Source: Cupriavidus necator A5-1 | Lineage (GTDB): Bacteria; Pseudomonadota; Gammaproteobacteria; Burkholderiales; Burkholderiaceae | Direction: 5' to 3' | Length of the DNA stretch: 64,000 bases | Assembly (NCBI RefSeq): GCF_000744095.1 | Contig: NZ_JQLI01000008.1 | Coordinates: 3,162,001-3,226,000, forward strand | Shown: piece by piece, positions 23,194 to 29,482 of the stretch | Position numbering within the stretch: the stretch's first letter is position 1 | How the letters are laid out: each line of letters starts with the position of its first letter | Position numbers and translations under genes: made by a program | Notes under the pieces: model-generated | What the model was told of the DNA's origin: nothing | What the model saw: the letters and a program-made list of their open reading frames with translations, nothing else | The model's database searches: none

Positions 23194-24009
23194 TCATCGA
23201 AAGGCCCTCGAGTACTTGGCCAGCGCACGCGTCATCTCACCCTCGAACGCGGTACGTGCGATCTGGTCGGCCACCTCGAAGAAGCGGAAGCGCGGCTGGT
23301 AGCCTGGCGCACGCACGAACACGAGCACCGGCACAATGTCGCTGCCGTGAATGCCACGCTTGGCATAGACCCCAGACGGCAGGGTCTGCATGCGCCCATG
23401 CATCCAGCTGCGCGCGCCTATTCGGTGCCCGCGCCGCGCCACGAAGTAGGCCACGCCGTTGATAGTCTTGAACCCGTTCGCACTGCGCCCTACCCGCTCA
23501 CGTCGCTTGCGGCTCTTGTCTGTGGCATTGGCGCGATACCCCTGTTCGCCGAAGGCTCGGAGGTAACTCAGGATCTGGACGATCTGGGCGCGGCTCATGT
23601 TGCCGTAGGCGTCTAGCTTGGCCCCGGCCGCAGGGATTGCGTACTCATCTGGCAGCATGGCGCCGATGCGCTGCAGCGCCTTCTCGAAACGCTTCCAGCC
23701 CCGGCCTCCGCCTGAGACCTCGGGCGCCAGGTACTTCACAGCAGGCGTCCCCTTGCTGGTGTCCGCCTTGAGACCCACTACTGCCTCTGGCTTGGCCGGC
23801 GTGGCCGGCTGCAGGTACACGCTGTTGATGGTGTATCGGGTGGGCCTGTCAAAGGCGCGCTGGATCTCAACGCGCTCTGCATCGCGAATCAGTCGCCCGG
23901 TCTGCGTCAACGCGACGACGCTGGCGAACGGCAGATCGCGGTTCATCAGCCGGTCGATGTCACGTATGACAGCGCCTGCATTACCACTGATGCTCAGCTT
24001 GTCGGCCAT
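23194..24009 (-). CDS. Phage protein upstream of terminase (minor tail/gpZ-like?)
   Basis: A 271-residue basic protein. The N-terminal part (LPFASVVALTQTGRLIRDAERVEIQRAFDRPTRYTINSVYL) resembles the start of gpZ-type tail completion proteins. A SRKRRERVGRSANGF stretch and a C-terminal RFRFFEVADQIARTAFEGEMTRALAKY helix follow. Its location before cos and terminase is not the usual gpZ site, so the assignment is weak. It follows the 28-aa membrane ORF by 3 bases and is likely co-translated with it. Confidence 0.5.
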   Translation of the reverse strand: MADKLSISGNAGAVIRDIDRLMNRDLPFASVVALTQTGRLIRDAERVEIQRAFDRPTRYTINSVYLQPATPAKPEAVVGLKADTSKGTPAVKYLAPEVSGGGRGWKRFEKALQRIGAMLPDEYAIPAAGAKLDAYGNMSRAQIVQILSYLRAFGEQGYRANATDKSRKRRERVGRSANGFKTINGVAYFVARRGHRIGARSWMHGRMQTLPSGVYAKRGIHGSDIVPVLVFVRAPGYQPRFRFFEVADQIARTAFEGEMTRALAKYSRAFR

Positions 24010-24012
24010 CCG

Positions 24013-24099
24013 TCAGCCCACCCGCGGCATAGGCCGCACGTCGAGCCAGACACAGACCATGATGCCGATGACCACAGAGACCAGAATCCATACGTACAT
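24013..24099 (-). CDS. 28-residue single-pass membrane protein
   Basis: A short frame, MYVWILVSVVIGIMVCVWLDVRPMPRVG, with an AGGTG ribosome site six bases upstream (an ATG six bases earlier is possible but too close to it). About residues 3-19 form one membrane segment, followed by a charged tail. It ends 3 bases before the next gene. A ribosome site, tight spacing and a coherent hydrophobic profile support it as a real small gene. Function unknown; tiny phage membrane proteins are often lysis or exclusion factors. Confidence 0.5.
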   Translation of the reverse strand: MYVWILVSVVIGIMVCVWLDVRPMPRVG

Positions 24100-24111
24100 C
24101 GTCATCACCTC

Positions 24112-24146
24112 GAAAAGAAAAAGCCCGCCGAGTCGCCTCGGACAGG
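24112..24146 (-). terminator. Probable Rho-independent terminator after the recombination genes
   Basis: On the minus strand, TCCGAG-GCGA-CTCGG followed by CGGGC and a T-rich run (TTTTTCTTTT) forms a hairpin with a U-tract. It lies between the Ref-like gene and the late block, so it probably ends the early/replication transcript, with late transcription starting downstream or by antitermination. The 181-base gap 24100-24280 has no other feature I can support. Confidence 0.6.
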
Positions 24147-24280
24147 CAAAGCCCACATCGTGGGAGGAGACACAGGTTGCGGCGCGCGTGCACGCGCCCC
24201 AGAAGCGGCGTGGCAGAGCGAAAGATTCCCCGGTGCTTTCACTTTGTTCCCCGTTGCAAAACCGTCAATGCCAGCCAGCG

Positions 24281-24580
24281 TCAGCCTCCGTTGAGCTGCG
24301 CCAGCGTTGCGTCGAGCAGATCCAGTTCCGTCATCTTGAGGATCCGCAGGTATGTCTTGTCTCCATGCACCCCGTTCTTGCCCTGGTGGCAATCCAAGTG
24401 GCAAAGCGGGATGACTAGGTGATTTCCGGCCCGCTGCGCTCCACCCTGACCCGTGCGAATGTGGTGCGCGTCGGTGGATGATTCCTGCCGCCGGTCCAGC
24501 AGCGTGCAGCAGATGCAAGCCATCTTCTTAATCCGGCCCATGTAGGCAAGTTCCGCCTTGGTCGGTGCCTTTTTGCTCAT
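24281..24580 (-). CDS. Ref-like HNH nuclease (RecA-dependent nuclease family)
   Basis: A 99-residue protein: ELAYMGRIKKMACICCTLLDR, then DAHHIRTGQGGAQRAGNHLVIPLCHLDCHQGKNGVHG. The CxxC near the start, the AHH motif and the later LCHLDCHQG cluster are those of P1 Ref-type recombination enhancement nucleases (RecA_dep_nuc) and related NinG-position HNH proteins. It overlaps the RusA-like gene by 4 bases. Together these two probably process recombination intermediates during phage replication. Confidence 0.75.
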   Translation of the reverse strand: MSKKAPTKAELAYMGRIKKMACICCTLLDRRQESSTDAHHIRTGQGGAQRAGNHLVIPLCHLDCHQGKNGVHGDKTYLRILKMTELDLLDATLAQLNGG

Positions 24581-25014
24581 GCAGCCTCCCCTGGGAACAA
24601 GCCGGTCTGCTGCGCGTGCAGCGGCTCCACGACGATCTCGGCGCGGGGATTGGCGCGGTCTATGGAATGGAATACGTGCTTCTCCCGGACTTGCCGGTCA
24701 TTGACGTAGACGCCGCGCTGGACCAGCAGCCGCTTGTCCCCCTTCCCCGAGTACCGTGCCTGCATCACGTCAAGCAGCACGGATTCGTCCAGGTCGGGCC
24801 GCTCGCTGGCGTAGAACAGGTGCAGCGTCACCCGCACCGGTCCCTCCAGCATCTGGCGCGCGGCTGGCGGAATCTGGCGCAGGGCATCGCGCTCGAACTT
24901 CCGAGCTTTATCCGACTTGATGCTGGCGGGCCGGTGCCTGATCGTGACGATCTTGCGGCTGTTGGCCTTGCTGGCAGCTTCGCCGATGATGGTGAAGGCA
25001 ATTCGGGTCGTCAT
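24577..25014 (-). CDS. RusA-family Holliday junction resolvase
   Basis: A 145-residue protein starting MTTRIAFTIIGEAASKANSRKIVTIR. RusA features include the KANSRK start, the R-P-D-L-D core (SERPDLDESVLLDVMQARY) and V-x-V-N-D-R-Q-V (residues about 112-119) with the acidic residues that bind metal. RusA dimers cut four-way junctions; phages use it to resolve branched concatemers before packaging. Start 25014 overlaps the upstream stop as ATGA; a longer version of the frame lacks homology. Confidence 0.85.
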   Translation of the reverse strand: MTTRIAFTIIGEAASKANSRKIVTIRHRPASIKSDKARKFERDALRQIPPAARQMLEGPVRVTLHLFYASERPDLDESVLLDVMQARYSGKGDKRLLVQRGVYVNDRQVREKHVFHSIDRANPRAEIVVEPLHAQQTGLFPGEAA

Positions 25015-25271
25015 GCCCCATGCCTCCGGCGCGCAGCGAACCACCCACAACGGGCGCTCGTTTCGTCCATCCACTGGCACGGCGCGACATCGGTCGGCCA
25101 AGTTGGCGTGCGAAACCAGGTCTCAAATGCTTGCCAAGCTTCGGCTCGGCGCGCGGCCTCCCAAGCAATGGTCGCCTCGCACTTTCGCGCTTCGAGCCTT
25201 CGGATGCCATCGTCATCGCCGCAGTGGTTCAGGCAGTCGCAAACCCGCAGGGAGATCGATTGGCCCGTCAT
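25011..25271 (-). CDS. Small phage protein, unknown function
   Basis: An 86-residue protein (MTGQSISLRVCDCLNHCGDDDGIRRLEARKCEATIAWEAARRAEAWQAF ...). CDCLNHC gives a cluster of three cysteines and a histidine, perhaps a metal site. The rest is amphipathic helix. It is bracketed by ATGA overlaps with the RusA-like and Lar-like genes, so it belongs to the early operon. Confidence 0.5.
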   Translation of the reverse strand: MTGQSISLRVCDCLNHCGDDDGIRRLEARKCEATIAWEAARRAEAWQAFETWFRTPTWPTDVAPCQWMDETSARCGWFAARRRHGA

Positions 25272-25711
25272 GCGCCCCCTTCAGGTGCGCTCATGGCGGC
25301 GCGGGCCTTGTTGCACTCCGCAATGGCTTCATGGTTCACGCCATCGGCCGAGGGCTTCGGCTCGGACAGCTCGATCCTGGCCACGGCGTAGCGCTTGCCC
25401 TTGGCGAGACCGAGAGCATTGAACAGGTACATGGCCTTGTCTGCGCCGGCCCGTTCGCTATGCGGCCCATCAACCGGGCGACCGGTGCCGTATTGATCCA
25501 CCTCTGCCAGCCACCACTGCGCATCGACCACCTTCCCGACGGTGGGCTGGGCGCGCTTGTTCCAGGCGTCGATAGCCTGGCCCCCAGTGCGACGGGGTGA
25601 CCCTTCAGCGCCGCAGCTGTAGCACCAGGCAACATAGAGGGGACCATCAATTGCTTTCGTCCCGGTGTCCTGTCTGCCGCAGAACGGGCAAGGCAGCAGT
25701 TTGTCAGTCAT
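25268..25711 (-). CDS. Lar-like (restriction alleviation-type) zinc-ribbon protein
   Basis: A 147-residue protein starting MTDKLLPCPFCGRQDTG. CPFCG near residue 8 and CYSCGAEGSPRRTGGQAIDAWNKRA near 30-55 match the Lar/restriction alleviation zinc-ribbon proteins (C-P-F-C-G...W-C-x-x-C-G-A...A-x-x-A-W-N-x-R). The remaining 90 residues (VDAQWWLAEVDQYGTGRPVDG ...) are an additional domain not found in Rac Lar. The true protective role is only inferred from the family. The upstream extension to 25798 lacks support. Confidence 0.7.
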   Translation of the reverse strand: MTDKLLPCPFCGRQDTGTKAIDGPLYVAWCYSCGAEGSPRRTGGQAIDAWNKRAQPTVGKVVDAQWWLAEVDQYGTGRPVDGPHSERAGADKAMYLFNALGLAKGKRYAVARIELSEPKPSADGVNHEAIAECNKARAAMSAPEGGA

Positions 25712-25994
25712 GGCTCTTAGCTCCCTCGGTTGGTGCAATGTCGTAATACACCAAGTAGTCGGGCCACTCTTCCGCAAGCGATTCGGCGTGGCCCTCATCG
25801 TCGTCCTCTACTACCACTGCGACGCACGTGGGGTAGAAGTCCGGGTTACGCCCTTCAGCTGCTATCTCTGCCTTGCGCCGCGCCGTCTCGACGGTCCAAA
25901 ACCGGTTGTATGCCGCAGCCACACGCTCAGCCTCTTCTCGGGAGGGGGCCGCAACCATGTCGTCAATCCCTTGGATATGAAGCCAGATCGGCAT
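25704..25994 (-). CDS. Small acidic phage protein, unknown
   Basis: A 96-residue protein (MPIWLHIQGIDDMVAAPSREEAERVAAAYNRFWTVETARRKAEIAAEGRNPDFYPTCVAVVVEDDDEG ...). The acidic C-terminal half and lack of cysteines or membrane segments say little about role. It begins 17 bases after the neighbouring Ser-rich gene and has an AAGGACA ribosome site. The longer frame to 26231 lies in low-complexity antisense of the Ser-rich tail and is rejected. Confidence 0.5.
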   Translation of the reverse strand: MPIWLHIQGIDDMVAAPSREEAERVAAAYNRFWTVETARRKAEIAAEGRNPDFYPTCVAVVVEDDDEGHAESLAEEWPDYLVYYDIAPTEGAKSHD

Positions 25995-26010
25995 GTCAGT
26001 TGTCCTTGAG

Positions 26011-26727
26011 TCAGTCGCAGCTGCTGGAGCTACCGCTGTCCGACGAGGAGTAGCTGTCCGAGGACGAGCTGGATCCGCTATCCCAGTTGCCCGAGGCGCC
26101 GCCCCCATCGAAGGAACCGCCGCCGCTAACCGGGGCATCCCAGCGCGAGCAGCTGGCCGGCGCGGGGGAATCGTCACGGGAAGCCAGCAGCATCGCCGCC
26201 GGCAGCAGCATGGACATACCGTCATCGGCATTGCTCGAGCTGCTCGCCGTCGGCGACGCCCCGGCGGCCGTCACTTGCCCGGCCGCGGGGCGCTGCTCGG
26301 AGCGGGTCGAATTGCCAGCAATCCCTTTCTGGGCTCGAGATTGGGGTGCTGCTCGCGAGGCTGCGGCGGCCTTTAGTCGATCGCGCTCGAACTTGATTTC
26401 GCTTCGCTCGAATCGCACTGATTCGATGATGCTGTCGAGAACTTCACGGTACTCGCTCTCCGGAACGTCGGTGAAATCGTATTGCCTGGTGCTCGCCGAC
26501 CAGATCTCATTGCCGATACGTGGGTACTGCCCAGGCATGTACGGCTTTGGAAGCTCCAAATCCCACACGTACACGATTTCACCGATGCGCGTTGTGTCTT
26601 TCCATCCGTCGCCATTGATCTTGCCAACGCCTTTCAGGATTCGTGGCATGCGCGTTGGCGGCAACGTACCGGAGCTCGGCTGCGCGTTGCCGAACAGGCG
26701 CGCGAAAAGCTTGCGAATCGCTTTCAT
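26011..26727 (-). CDS. Ser/Gly-rich phage protein with conserved N-terminus (paralogue 1)
   Basis: A 238-residue protein. It starts MKAIRKLFARLFGNAQ, like the paralogue at 28671-28952 (MKVIRHLIARLLRQ). Residues 40-95 are a small folded domain (WKDTTRIGEIVYVWDLELPKP, FTDVPESEYREVLDSIIESVRFE). Then comes a helical charged segment, a DDGMSMLLPAAMLLASRDDSPAP motif and a final 40-residue tract of Ser, Gly and Asp (SGSSSSSDSYSSSDSGSSSS-C-D). Low-complexity Ser tails occur on surface or liquid-phase proteins. No function is known. Confidence 0.55.
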   Translation of the reverse strand: MKAIRKLFARLFGNAQPSSGTLPPTRMPRILKGVGKINGDGWKDTTRIGEIVYVWDLELPKPYMPGQYPRIGNEIWSASTRQYDFTDVPESEYREVLDSIIESVRFERSEIKFERDRLKAAAASRAAPQSRAQKGIAGNSTRSEQRPAAGQVTAAGASPTASSSSNADDGMSMLLPAAMLLASRDDSPAPASCSRWDAPVSGGGSFDGGGASGNWDSGSSSSSDSYSSSDSGSSSSCD

Positions 26728-27500
26728 TTGACCTCCTTGCTGGCGCGCTGATCATTGGTCGCCTCAGCGGCGGCGAGCATGGCCCGGTAATCGTCAATGG
26801 CGGCGTCCAAGTCACCGCCCCAAAGAGTCCCGTCCAATTCGTGCTGCACCGTAAATGGCGGGTCATGCTCCATGCCTCGGCAGCGGCGCAGGAACTGATA
26901 CCGCTCGCTGCTCTTCTCCACCTCCGCCCGCGAGGATGATGCGCGGGAGAGGATGGCGCGAATTTCCGCCTTGCATTCCTCTGCACGCTCCATTGCGCTG
27001 CCATCATCGAATCGGCCGCCGACAACAGCCCATGTGCTGGCGAACTCCTGAATCTTGGTCATGACGGCGTCAACGTCCAGCCCCTGCGCCACGGGAACGG
27101 CAGGCGCGGCGGCTCGAAATTCCATGGTGCCAGGCGGCATGCTGCCGTCCACCACCACGTCGAACCCGAACAACTTTTGCGGCGCCTCGCCTTGCGGTTG
27201 CTGCGCCAGGGCGGCACTGGCGGCCTGGGCCTTGAACAGCGCGCGCGAAAGCCAGCGGATGCGGTCTTTCACCGCCGTCATCCATACGATCGGCATGAAT
27301 GCCTTGCCCGCGAGCAGATCGTCCAGGCTCGGCCGGTGGTCGTAATTCATGAAGGCGCCGTTCGCCAGCTCGTCGTCGGTCAGATTGCCCAGCGTCAGCG
27401 CCGCGCGCTCGCGGTCGTAGTAGTCGCCGTGCGGATCGTCCTCGCCATTCACGCGCCAGGTTGCGGCCGGCGTGCTGGCCGCTTTGTTCTGTTCGCTCAT
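26724..27500 (-). CDS. Phage hypothetical protein (early operon)
   Basis: A 258-residue protein. Regions: an N-terminal acidic segment (EDDPHGDYYDRERAALTLGNLTDDELANGAFMNYDHRPSLDDLLAGKAFMPIVWMTAVKDRIRWLSRAL), a middle Ala-rich linker (AQAASAALAQQPQGEAP), and an end with a helical DAAIDDYRAMLAAAEATNDQRA. The domain with TAVKDRIRWLSRALF recurs in Burkholderia prophages as uncharacterised. It overlaps its neighbours by 4 bases on each side. Function unknown. Confidence 0.5.
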   Translation of the reverse strand: MSEQNKAASTPAATWRVNGEDDPHGDYYDRERAALTLGNLTDDELANGAFMNYDHRPSLDDLLAGKAFMPIVWMTAVKDRIRWLSRALFKAQAASAALAQQPQGEAPQKLFGFDVVVDGSMPPGTMEFRAAAPAVPVAQGLDVDAVMTKIQEFASTWAVVGGRFDDGSAMERAEECKAEIRAILSRASSSRAEVEKSSERYQFLRRCRGMEHDPPFTVQHELDGTLWGGDLDAAIDDYRAMLAAAEATNDQRASKEVK

Positions 27501-27775
27501 GCCGTCACCTCGTCGAGCTGCTCGTCATGCACGGGCACGCCGCTGATCGGACGCAGGTCGGCGTCGTAGCAGTCGCCCTTGGTGTCAAAGGAGGACTCCC
27601 ACGGCCGGTCTAGCTCCTGCACGCGGATCGGACCACCTTCGACCTTGCAATGCCAGGCCGGGCCGTCGTCGAGCCAGAGCGCCGGCGCAACCACACGCAC
27701 CACGCGGCCAATGTTCTCGGGGTAGCTGTCGCGCACGATGTAGGCGACATCTCCAACTTTGCAACGAGGTTTCAT
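27497..27775 (-). CDS. Small beta-rich phage protein, unknown
   Basis: A 92-residue protein with KVGDVAYIVRDSYPENIGRVVRVVAPALWLDDGPAWHCKVEGGP. The repeated V-G-D-x-A-x-I and G-R-V-V-R-V pattern suggests a small beta barrel (SH3-like) as in other phage control proteins. Overlaps neighbours by 4 bases. The fold is a guess from pattern. Confidence 0.5.
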   Translation of the reverse strand: MKPRCKVGDVAYIVRDSYPENIGRVVRVVAPALWLDDGPAWHCKVEGGPIRVQELDRPWESSFDTKGDCYDADLRPISGVPVHDEQLDEVTA

Positions 27776-27954
27776 GCTGCCCTCCGCAACTTCTTGGCCT
27801 TCCGCTCCCGCTTTGCCTCTGCGGCGGCGATGGCGTCACGGTCTGCCTGGGTGAGTCGGCCCGGCTTGCTGGTCTGGGGTTTCGGCTTGTGCACGGCGGC
27901 GGCGCCGAGGGGCAGAGCCAGCAGCGCACCAATGGCGTTGAGAATGAGCTTCAT
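27772..27954 (-). CDS. Small protein with N-terminal signal or anchor and basic tail
   Basis: A 60-residue protein: LILNAIGALLALPLGAAAV is a hydrophobic segment of signal/anchor type and the rest (KPKPQTSKPGRLTQADRDAIAAAEAKRERKAKKLRRAA) is strongly basic. It overlaps the upstream wHTH gene (ATGA at 27951-27954). It may be a membrane-anchored small protein or a basic peptide. Function unknown. Confidence 0.45.
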   Translation of the reverse strand: MKLILNAIGALLALPLGAAAVHKPKPQTSKPGRLTQADRDAIAAAEAKRERKAKKLRRAA

Positions 27955-28295
27955 GCGGGTACCTGGTCGAAACGGAGGTGGCGGCGGGCGGGCAGGTCGA
28001 TCTCTGCGAGGCGAATGCCGAAGTAGGCGAGCAGCTGCGCCACGGGTGCGGTGATGTCCCGCGATTGGGGCTGCGGCTGGGCGGGCTCCCGCTCGGCGTT
28101 CTGCGGCAGCGCGTCCGGATCCACCAGCACCCAGATGCCGCGCGCCTGCTGAGCAATCGCCCCCGCCTGCTCGAGCAGCGACAGGTTCTTGTGCACCAGC
28201 TGGCGCGACACGGAGAGCTTCTCGGCGAAGCGGGCTGCGATCACCTCCTCGCCGCGGCGGAAGGCTTCGATCAGTTGATGACGTGCGGTCGTCAT
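27951..28295 (-). CDS. Winged helix-turn-helix phage protein
   Basis: A 114-residue protein; residues 8-60 (LIEAFRRGEEVIAARFAEKLSVSRQLVHKNLSLLEQAGAIAQQARGIWVLVDP) form a winged HTH of the kind in small phage regulators. The C-terminal half (ITAPVAQLLAYFGIRLAEIDLPARRHLRFDQVPA) resembles the C-terminus of the neighbour at 28292 (..LKLPAYRHVCYDEPEG). The two are probably paralogues. DNA-binding and control of early genes is inferred. Confidence 0.6.
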   Translation of the reverse strand: MTTARHQLIEAFRRGEEVIAARFAEKLSVSRQLVHKNLSLLEQAGAIAQQARGIWVLVDPDALPQNAEREPAQPQPQSRDITAPVAQLLAYFGIRLAEIDLPARRHLRFDQVPA

Positions 28296-28663
28296 GCCGT
28301 GGCTCCCTCGGGTTCGTCGTAGCAGACGTGCCTGTAGGCCGGCAACTTCAGCTTCGGCGCCTTAAGCGGCATGCCCCAGGCTTCCATCAGCGGCGTGATG
28401 TCGGTGCCCGAGCGGACGTGCTGGCCCGGCCTGAGCGGCCGGTATGCGGCCAGCGCTGCCAGGTCGGTCGCCGTCCAGATCTTCAGGTAGAACTTCCCCC
28501 GCTTGAGCGTCTTGGCCTTGACGAGCGACAGGGCCTGGAGCCGCCCGAGGACGTCAGCCACCGCCCCGCCGGTGCAGCCGGCCGTCTTCGCAAATTCCGT
28601 CGCGATGACGCTCTCGCCCCTGAGCAATGCCGCGCAAACCTGCTCTCTCACGGTCACGGTCAT
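28292..28663 (-). CDS. Winged helix-turn-helix phage protein (second copy)
   Basis: A 123-residue protein starting at 28663 (MTVTVREQVCAALLRGESVIATEFAKTAGCTGGAVADVLGRLQALSLV). It has the same plan as 27951-28295: HTH (residues about 5-55), a linker, then PKLKLPAYRHVCYDEPEGATA. The longer upstream frame is rejected because it runs antisense-like through the next gene. Two adjacent related regulators suggest a duplicated gene. Confidence 0.6.
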   Translation of the reverse strand: MTVTVREQVCAALLRGESVIATEFAKTAGCTGGAVADVLGRLQALSLVKAKTLKRGKFYLKIWTATDLAALAAYRPLRPGQHVRSGTDITPLMEAWGMPLKAPKLKLPAYRHVCYDEPEGATA

Positions 28664-28670
28664 GGCAGCC

Positions 28671-28952
28671 TCACTCGAAGCTGGCCGGGATATCCCAGCC
28701 GGAGCCGAACGAACCGGCGTCCGCCGAATCCCCTTCCGCGCTGAGCAGGGACAGGAGCATTGCGGCGTGCATCGGTGACACGCCCTCGTCTGCCGCCGGC
28801 GCCGCGGCGGCCGGCCGGGCACGGCGCGGTACCGAGGCAACCGCCCAGGCGCGCGCCATGCGCGACGGCGCCGGACTGGCCACTGTGGCGGGTGTTGCAG
28901 GCATGGCCGACTGGCGCAGCAGGCGCGCGATCAGGTGGCGAATCACTTTCAT
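28671..28952 (-). CDS. Small phage protein, paralogue 2 of the Ser-rich protein
   Basis: A 93-residue protein (MKVIRHLIARLLRQSAMPATPATVASPAPSRMARAWAVASVPRRARP ...). It shares the MK-[AV]-IR-x-L-x-ARL start and the acidic end DEGVSPMHAAMLLSLLSAEGDSADAGSFGSGWD with the gene at 26011-26727 (DDGMSMLLPAAMLLASRDDSPAP ... GGSFDGGGASGNWDSG). It lacks the middle domain and Ser tract. The shared ends imply common descent and perhaps a shared partner. Confidence 0.5.
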   Translation of the reverse strand: MKVIRHLIARLLRQSAMPATPATVASPAPSRMARAWAVASVPRRARPAAAAPAADEGVSPMHAAMLLSLLSAEGDSADAGSFGSGWDIPASFE

Positions 28953-29482
28953 CTCCCGTCCCCTCCAAAGTTGGGAATGAGGTCGCGGACCGCCGTCGGC
29001 ATCGGAACCGCCGCGGTGGCCACAGGCTTTGCCGGCTCGGGCGCGCCTTCCGCGCATTCCCGGACCAGCGTCCTGAGCAGCCGGGCGACCCACAGCTGCG
29101 GATGGTCACGTTCGTCACGCTCGATCTGGACCTCGACGGTCTGACCGGTGAACCGGTCGCGCGCCAGGTGCGTCAGCGTGATGCGCGCCGGCGCGAGATC
29201 CGGCCGGCCAATCTTGCCCATGTATCCCGCCGCCACGTCCGGCTTCCATTCCGCCGGGTTCACGTGCAGCGCGCGGTGGATGGTCCGCAGCAGCTGCCGG
29301 CGCTGGTTCAGGCGCTGTGTGATGTCCTGCCAGGCGCTCGCCGGCGCGAAGGCATGGCAGCAGCAGGTCCAGTCCGGGCCGGTCTTGACCTCTGCCCACA
29401 TCGGGCAGCCGTAGGCCACGCACTGGCCCGGGCGCTGGGCCGGGGTGTCCGGTGCATTCGGCGGCGTGCGGTGGAGCGTCAT
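28949..29482 (-). CDS. Phage hypothetical protein with Cys-rich N-terminus
   Basis: A 177-residue protein from ATG 29482 (MTLHRTPPNAPDTPAQRPGQCVAYGCPMWAEVKTGPDWTCCCHAFAPASAW ...). The first 50 residues hold CVAYGC and CCCH, a likely metal site, followed by ITQRLNQRRQLLRTIHRALHVNPAEWKPDVAAGYMGKIGRPD. This organisation recurs beside replication genes in proteobacterial prophages. It overlaps the replication gene by 4 bases, so a helper role in replication is possible but unproven. Confidence 0.5.
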   Translation of the reverse strand: MTLHRTPPNAPDTPAQRPGQCVAYGCPMWAEVKTGPDWTCCCHAFAPASAWQDITQRLNQRRQLLRTIHRALHVNPAEWKPDVAAGYMGKIGRPDLAPARITLTHLARDRFTGQTVEVQIERDERDHPQLWVARLLRTLVRECAEGAPEPAKPVATAAVPMPTAVRDLIPNFGGDGR

